Shown here: in pieces, positions 56,700 to 64,000 of the stretch
Layout: each line of letters opens with the position of its first letter
Position numbering within the stretch: the first letter of the stretch is position 1
Source: Sipunculus nudus
Taxonomy: Eukaryota > Annelida > Sipuncula > Golfingiida > Sipunculidae
DNA: 64,000 nt
Reading direction: 5' to 3'
Assembly: GCA_026874595.1 (NCBI GenBank)
Contig: CM049321.1
Location: 48,143,797-48,207,796 of the forward strand
Program-made: the position numbers and the translations under genes
The notes under the pieces: generated by a model
Database searches by the model: none
Seen by the model: the letters and a program-made list of their open reading frames with translations, nothing else
What the model was told of the DNA's origin: nothing

Positions 56700-58560
56700 G
56701 ACGATGATGACAATGATGATGATGATGATGAAGATTAAGACGAGATGATGCATGATGATGATGACGAAAACGACGCCGACGATGATGATGATGAAGATTA
56801 AGACGAGATGATGCATGATGATGATGAAGATTAAGACGAGATGATGCATGATGATGATGAAGATTAAGACGGGATGATGCATGATGATGATGACGACGCC
56901 GACGATGATGATGATGAAGATGATGATGAATATTAAGACGAGATGATGCATGATGATGATGACGACGACGACGCCTACGATGATGATGATGAAGATGATG
57001 ATGAAGATTAAGACGAGATGATGCATGATGATGATGACGACGACGACGCCGACGATGATGATGATGAAGATGATGATGAATATTAAGACGAGATGATGCA
57101 TGATGATGATGACGACGACGACGCCTACGATGATGATGATGAAGATGATGATGAAGATTAAGGCGAGATAATGCATGATGATGATGACGACGACGACGAA
57201 GATTATGATGAAGATGATGATGAAGATTAAGACGAGATGATGCATGATGATAATGACTCCGACGACTCTGACGACGATGATGATGATGATGAAGATTAAG
57301 ACGAGATGATGCATGACGATCATGACGACGACGACGCCGACGATGATGATGATGAAGATGGTGATGATTGTTAAGACGAGATGATGCATGACGATGATGA
57401 CGACGCCGACGACGACGATGATGATGATGATGATGATGAAGATTAAGACGAGATGGTGCATGACGATGATGACGACGACGACGCCGACGATGATGATAAT
57501 GATGATGATGATAAAGATTAAGACGAGATAATGCATGATGAAGATGACGACGACGACGCCGACCATGATGATGAAGATTGTGAGGAAGTTTAAGACGGGA
57601 TGATGCATGATGATGATGACGAAAACGACGCCGACGATGATGATGATGATGAAGATGATGATGAAGATTAAGACGAGATGATGCATGACGATGATGACGA
57701 CGATGACGCCGACGATGATGATAATGATGATGATGGTAAAGATAAAGACGAGATAATGCATGATGATGATGATGATGACGACGCCGACGATGATGATGAT
57801 GAAGATGATGATGAAGATTAAGACGAGATGATGCATGATGATAATGACGACGACGCCGACGACGATGATGATGAGGATGATGAAGATGATGATGATGATG
57901 ATGAAGATTAAGACGAGATGATGCATGATGATAATGACGAAAACGACGCCGACGATGATGATGATGACAATGATGAGGAAGATTAAGACGAGATGATGCA
58001 TGATGATGATGACGACGACGTCGCCGACGATGATGATGATGAAGATGATGATGAAGATTAGGACGAGATGACGCATGATGATGATGACGACGACGACGCC
58101 GACGATGATCATGATGAAGATGATGATGAATATTAAGACGAGATGATGCATGACGATGACGACGACGACGATGCCGACGATGATGATGATGAAGATGATG
58201 ATGATGATTAATACGAGATGATGCATGATGATAATGACGACGACGACGCCGACGATGATGATGATGAAGATTATGATGAAGATAAAGACGGGATGATGCA
58301 TGATGATAATGACGACGACGACGCCGACGATGATGATGATGAAGATTATGATGAAGATTAAGACGAGATGATGCATGATGATGATGACGACGACGACGCC
58401 GACGATGATGATGATGAGGATGATGATGAAGATTAAGACGAGATGATGCATGATGATAATGACGACAACGACGCCGACGATGATTATGATGAAGATTATG
58501 ATGAAGATTAAGACGGGATGATGCATGATGATGATGACGACGACGACGCCGACTTGTTGA
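56700..58560. repeat. ~75-bp GAT/GAC-rich minisatellite, about 24 copies
   Basis: TTAAGACGAGATGATGCATG recurs every 69-83 bases (mostly 72-77), joined by GAT, GAA and GACGACGACGCC blocks. Most indels are multiples of three, so two minus-strand frames stay open for over 600 codons (His/Arg-rich and Ile/Val-rich). These are almost certainly not proteins. The array starts about 190 bases upstream of the gene B start codon. Confidence 0.85.
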
Positions 58561-61500
58561 AATGATGACCATGATAATCATGATGATGAAGATATGATGA
58601 CGATGATGACGATCATGATGATGATGATGACGACAACGAAAATGTGACGACTTCAATGATAATATATGATGGTGACCACAACGACGATGTGATGACATCG
58701 CATATGATTATCATGATAACGAAGATGTGATGACGGTGATATTGATGGTGACAATGATGTTGACCATGCTTTGTAAAGTTGAATGTATATGATACCACGT
58801 AGCAGATACAATTAAATGGGCGGGTTTTGTTTTTATACCTGCAAGATAAGTATGAGTCAAAAATAAAAAGGCAAGGGTGTCTTCTCTGATCTTATACAGG
58901 GAGGTTGGAGCTGCTGAATTGTGCAGAGGGATACTGTTACAAAACTAGAACAACCTGATGAGCTTAATATATCAGAAAACAAAGAGTCAACTTTCGACTT
59001 GTAAAAAAGATGGCTAGACGGTTTATTATGTTTTTTTTTATTACGAAATATCATAACACTGGCATAATGCATAACAAGACAAAGCCGGCACGATAGCCAC
59101 ACCGTATACCAGGTATCCACATTACAAAAACAGCATGACTGTGCGGGGCGAGCGACCGCCATCTAGTGACACAATGTGTTATTATTAATATAATTAACTC
59201 CGCGAGGATGATATATGCGTTAATGATTGTGTGTGTGTCTTTATGTGATTCTTTACAACATATCTTATTCAGTCCTGAAAGAAATCTCATGAAATCTTCA
59301 AGGCATTTCTGGAATGGGTCAAACTCACGGTTGGATTCAAATGTAACTTGGCGCATCTAAGCCAAATGCAAATGCTTCAAATTAATCAAATGCAAATGTA
59401 AATGCAATTAATAACTTTCAAAATCAAATGCAAATGCAATTAAACATATCAAATTCAAATGCTTATGCATTGCAAATGCACTAACAGATGCATTTGCATT
59501 TTAACTCTGTTGGTTACAAACATACAAGGGGAGTCAGCTTTCCTTATGTTTTTGATATATACACAATATAGGGAAGTTTCATAAAAGACTTACCAAATAA
59601 TAACATAAGCTTTGTTTATTTTGCCTTGAATATGAATCAGTATTGTATTGTATCACGATATTATATGGATTGTTGACAATTATGCACCGATATTTTAGGC
59701 CCAGACGGATGTCCGATTTTTCGTAACAGCATCAGTAACTATTTACATCAGGTTGCCATTACAACTGGTGTACATCAGCATCTCCAGTTGGCTCTGTTTT
59801 ATAATCAAGTTAAAACAGTTTTGAAGTATTAAAACAGCATCAGCAAAAATATGTAGCAGACTATCGGAAATTATGCACAACAACATTACTCCAACAGGAA
59901 TTTTCTACTCATCAATTACAGTGGTTATGTAAGCTGCATGATTGCTATAGCCTTAGTCATATACCATGGCATGTACAAGCTGCTCATGCCATTTGTAGTT
60001 ATCACAGAACTACTCAAATGCCAGTTGAACCGTTAAGGCTTTTTTATTGATATGAGAGAGCTTTGCACTTGCTACTGGTAGCTCGGCATTTAAATGCTTA
60101 TGCGATATTTGCATTTGAACCCAACCCTGGGTCAAAGACGATTCGATTAGATTTTGGTGTGTATCCGGCATATGATTCGGATTCAGGAAGATTATCAAGA
60201 TTATTTTTTAACTGAACGGTCACTTAAGGCACTAATGAACATGGGAATATGGGCCGAATATGTGAACCCTCACATGACGGAGGCTTGCATTCCCCAGATA
60301 AGAGCCCTCAATTGTATTGTCTCAGAAATAATTTTCATTTTTTTCAACTGTTTACACCATCCAGATAGTTATTTTTTATGCCAGCAGACTACAAATCTAT
60401 ATTATATAATCTATTATTGAGTCTGTTGGCACTAAATCATTGTCACTCAACTTCTCTGTGACCTTTCTTCGGGAATGCCAGTTTTTTGGTCTCCAATTGT
60501 CGGGGGCGATGTCATGCGTGTCCTAGGGGGCCCATTGCTTCATATTATCCCATAACTCTGAAGAATTGAACTTATTTCGAGAAAAGTCTATCGTTGTGCC
60601 ATCTATTAGAAACTACGTCAGTGAACGCAGCCCATGTCAGCTCCACACATGGAAACCCGGTCCGGAAAAAAAACGCTGCATTAGTTCAGCAGCTCTATCC
60701 CAATACTGGAATCGGTATTTTACTGGTTACAATAAGGATACATAAAATCGATACCTTCACAGTCTGGATACTTATAATTTACAGAACTTGAAATGGTGTT
60801 TATGGGCTCATATATTACGAGTTTTAAGATAACATACGAGAGATAATACATGTCAGCCTAATCTCAATATCCCCACCGATAAAACGCAGTATGGATTAAA
60901 TGTATATTAAACGCAGTATTCGGAGCAATCTAGGAATGGATCAAAGGATTGTTGCTCAAGCATGAAAGGCCATGACCCACCAACTTACGTTTCCTTAATA
61001 CCACACACATTTAACAACCTGATCATAAGTATATCGATCATAACATAAAAGTACACAAGCGCAGAACACACTGTCTACTTACTAGCACTGCGACTCGCGA
61101 AGCGTAACTGTGCGTCTGTTGACCGAGAGCCAAGTTTTGATAAGTAAACAACCCGTGCCGACAACCTTTGGGATCATATACTACACATTGTTTACATCTA
61201 ATTGAGATGTGGAATGATGGCAGAAATACATTATGAAGCGAAATATGCTGTTACGTGCAAAAACACAATGCCAGTCATGATTACCAAGCAACTGATGCAT
61301 ATAGGCTACATGTAACGTCACGTTTAGTCGATCATTGAAGAGCTAATGAATTTAAGCGCTGCCCTGTAGCTAAATATTATGGTTCGGCCGAATGTTGTGA
61401 TAATCATGACAGGTTAAATGTAGGCCTATGTACTTATGTTCCGTTGCAGCATAATAAGGGAGGATGTGTCAAAACGGTGCGAGAGTCGCTAACTGTGTAC

Positions 61501-61800
61501 GTTTATTCGACTCATGAACCGGACCGAATACTGACAAATGATTGAGATGTAGTTTATGCGTGTAATTAGATGTATTTCATATATTCCTTTAAATTTTTAA
61601 TGGGACGAACCCTTTACACCATATTCTCTGGGTATGAACAATACATATGAACTTATAAATGTGATTTAACAACATTGTCGAAGGTCTAATGGGAGTCCAT
61701 GGAATAACAGTTCATGGGAATGCATGGAATAATAACACTTAGCATCATACATGACTGATTCCGTTTATTTGGTTGAATTTCGATTTATAAGAATAACATA

Positions 61801-61803
<3 letters not shown>
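58561..61803. other. No gene recognised
   Basis: Decayed GAT-rich DNA to about 58760, then AT-rich DNA. An octamer-motif cluster is at 59366-59499. Small open frames show no domain. Confidence 0.45.
59366..59499. promoter_or_regulatory. Cluster of octamer (ATGCAAAT) motifs
   Basis: ATGCAAAT at 59366, 59390 and 59428 on the plus strand and ATTTGCAT at 59492, with near matches between. It could bind POU factors, or be just a degenerate CAAATG-type simple repeat. Confidence 0.3.
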
Positions 61804-61852
<49 letters not shown>

Positions 61853-64000
61853 ATTAATGTGTATGATTCTGCAAGAAAATATTTAACTGTAAGATTCAAA
61901 AGATGAAACTTTAGCGAATGGGGTTGCTTTTCTTCGTTTTACTCTCGCGCACTGTTGATAGAACACTTTTTGATTATATATAAACATATATTTTTCCCTT
62001 TTTTATTAATGTAAGAAAATGTGAAAACTACATATCCATTTTATTTCATCTAATAGTATCTGCTATACTATTCCTGGCGTCATTCCTGGAATGTTGATAC
62101 ATGTTAATAATCGTTTGCTGTCACATATCTGTACTTGTCATTCATATCAATTCTTTCAAGCGAAATTTTTTTTTATCATGGGCTCACTGTATACAATATT
62201 CACTTGAATGAATATGCCAGATTACCAGTTAGTTCGACCAATACACCACCATGCTTATGCTATTAAAAATGACAACGAATATTTATGTTGATTCAAGAAT
62301 TGTTACAAATATATATAAGGTAATGTAATCTTATATATTATTTCTCCACCACTCTCTCTAATTTCAACAACCAGTCTCAAGCAAAACACTTTTATCTCTC
62401 TGGTCTTGAGAAGTCGTTGTTCAAAGCAATATTTGCTGCGGACCTGTAGAGCAGATCAAGCTCAGCATCAGCGCCATCAGTGGCCAAATCATGAACAACC
62501 TGCACAAGTTTATACACATGTGTATCATAATCTCCAGACACAGTGGTTTCTTTAATTTCTTCCCAATCCTTGTATTTTAACAAATCGGTACTCGGGGACC
62601 GATTCAGTGCGGGACACTCCTCAGTGATATACACTGCCAGGAGGGTGATGACCAAAGTGACAATTGCACCAATCACGTCGCTTGTTTCTTTCAGTGCTGG
62701 TAGGACTTGGAGCAGCGACCACGCGCCTGTCACGCCGTGAAGCAGGAAAAACTCGTTGACACTCTCTGACCTGACGTACACTTGTATAGCACAATCCAAC
62801 ACCCACTTGTAGATTGACCGGAAGTCCTCATACTCCGGAAGTTTTATCTGATGTGCATACCTAAACAATTCGTCTGCCTTGTTGGACAGTAATGTTCTCA
62901 TTCTTGTTGTGAATGGACCAAACCTCGGCTCTTTCTGTCGGTTGATTTTCGCCTGCTGCAAGACGGACTCAAACAGCTCCCTGTCCTGCCGTATGTCTTC
63001 AATAACATCTAGGATATTCCTTGTCCCTTCCCATAATGCATTGCCATCGATCCCCTCAGGAACTGGAAGATACAAATATACGTACAGTATAGTAAAGTAA
63101 TATGGCCGGCTACTTAAATAATTATGATTGCGAATGTCGGATAACCGAACAAAAATGATAGCAACAAAGAAAGGTACAGAGTACATTCATTATAGCGCAA
63201 TGGTACACTTTATACATTTTATGGATCGTATACATTTTCGTGTGATAAATGGTTTGTTTAAACTACTTAATATAAATATACATTAATAAAGATCGTAGTA
63301 TTTCAATTGAAATATCCGGAAGTGTAAATATGCCTTACTTTAAGATAACATATATATTCATAAGCTGAATAAGGACTTCGACGTTGTTGGATAATCCCTT
63401 TAAATTAGTTATAAAGAAACAAAGAAAATCTTCTTTGGATGAACACAAAGATTTTATATCTTGGTAGATATTCAGGTAGAGTTAGAGAAAGAAATTAGAA
63501 GTTTACCCATTTAAAAGTCAAGAAACTGGACACTTAAAAAAAGTCCTGTATTCAAGGACATACAGGGGGGAAATATAATAATAAACTTGTTTTTAAAACT
63601 CCGTATTTCGTGGCCAGAAATTCTCTCACCTTTGACCGGAAGATAGGAATGATGAAGAAAGGCCAGCCCTTCACAGACTGTACCAGCCGAACCACAGGAG
63701 AACCCATACCCCAGCTGTATCAGTCCGTGCAGAGCCGACGCCGCCAGTCCCGGTGACAGCTTTGGGAACTCAGAGCCAACTAACAGCTCGAGGTCCCCGC
63801 CATACACTCCGTCCAGCTGGTCCTTGTAGTGACGTAGTCGCCTGTAGTAGGAATGTTGAGTGCCTGGATGGGGGAAGCCATCTTTTTCGTCCTCAGGACA
63901 AATCTGACCTTTGGCTGTTTCACCGTCTGGCGGTTCAAGTCTTTCTTGAACCCCCTCTGTTAATAAAAGAATTTGAAATACTAAATATTTACAATAGAAG
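61804..64000 (-). repeat. Segmental duplication, copy 2 (contains gene C)
   Basis: Begins at a TA array (61804-61849) followed by GTAATTAATGTGTAT, as in copy 1, and continues past the window end. Confidence 0.75.
62392..63956 (-). CDS. Questin-oxidase-like protein, gene C (5' end outside window)
   Basis: Exon 2 (63956-63630, 327 nt) and exon 3 (63062-62392, ending TAA) are intact. Exon 1 should lie to the right of the window. The protein is nearly identical to gene B, with scattered changes (QAKINRQKEPRFG for QEKVNRQKDPRFV) and one extra C-terminal Arg. The family motif reads LHGLIQLGYG, Gln replacing the second His that A and B keep. If that His is catalytic or metal-binding, gene C would have altered activity. 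Confidence 0.75.

Noticed and set aside
56551-58698. 715- and 640-codon minus-strand open frames
   Set aside because: Both run through the ~75-bp minisatellite and owe their length to triplet periodicity. The peptide is only His/Arg or Ile/Val runs.
58940-58975. Hammerhead ribozyme core (CTGATGA ... GAAA)
   Set aside because: The segment between the two core parts cannot form stem II and no flanking stems pair.

Overview
The window is metazoan nuclear DNA, most likely from a mollusc or another lophotrochozoan. It has split genes with GT/AG introns, many TA, ATT and ATTC microsatellites, tRNA-derived SINE pieces, a Gmr1-type LTR retrotransposon, Jockey/I-like LINE fragments, and a questin-oxidase-like gene family. 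No prokaryotic organisation is visible. The species cannot be fixed from sequence alone.

Layout. 1-5.7 kb: a SINE head, then a decayed LTR retrotransposon in the order protease, integrase, reverse transcriptase, RNase H. 5.7-7.3 kb: TA microsatellites. 7.3-18.15 kb: a repeat island whose plus strand is largely G+T rich. It holds at least five families of duplicated stem-loops, several with fixed loops and compensating stem changes, separated by long G runs. It also holds a foldback-like element whose inverted arms are arrays of a ~21-bp unit, two head-to-head LINE ORF1 (gag) elements without ORF2, and a separate 5'-truncated LINE reverse transcriptase.

18.18-25.4 kb (+): questin-oxidase-like gene A, three coding exons. 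Its 5.3-kb second intron contains a 4.5-kb element with ~1.65-kb inverted arms carrying pieces of a CXC-cysteine protein gene and tRNA-like SINEs. 26.5-28.3 kb (-): short phase 1-1 exons for a PAN-like and an LDL-receptor class A module, and one unassigned exon. 38.5-41.6 kb (-): exons of a PRDM-type PR/SET domain. 42-51 kb: CT-rich, 340-bp tandem and dispersed repeats. 54.5-56.5 kb (-) and 62.4-63.96 kb (-): questin-oxidase-like genes B and C, products of a recent duplication that includes flanking DNA. They are separated by a ~75-bp GAT-rich minisatellite; the 5' end of C lies beyond the window.

Genes A, B and C share exon lengths (169 and 327 nt) and intron phases, so they form one local family in two orientations. 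The remaining genes have no evident shared function. The least explained part is the stem-loop cluster at 7.3-10.4 kb and its D-type relatives up to 16.9 kb. U.G wobbles suggest that at least the C and E families are folded as plus-strand RNA.
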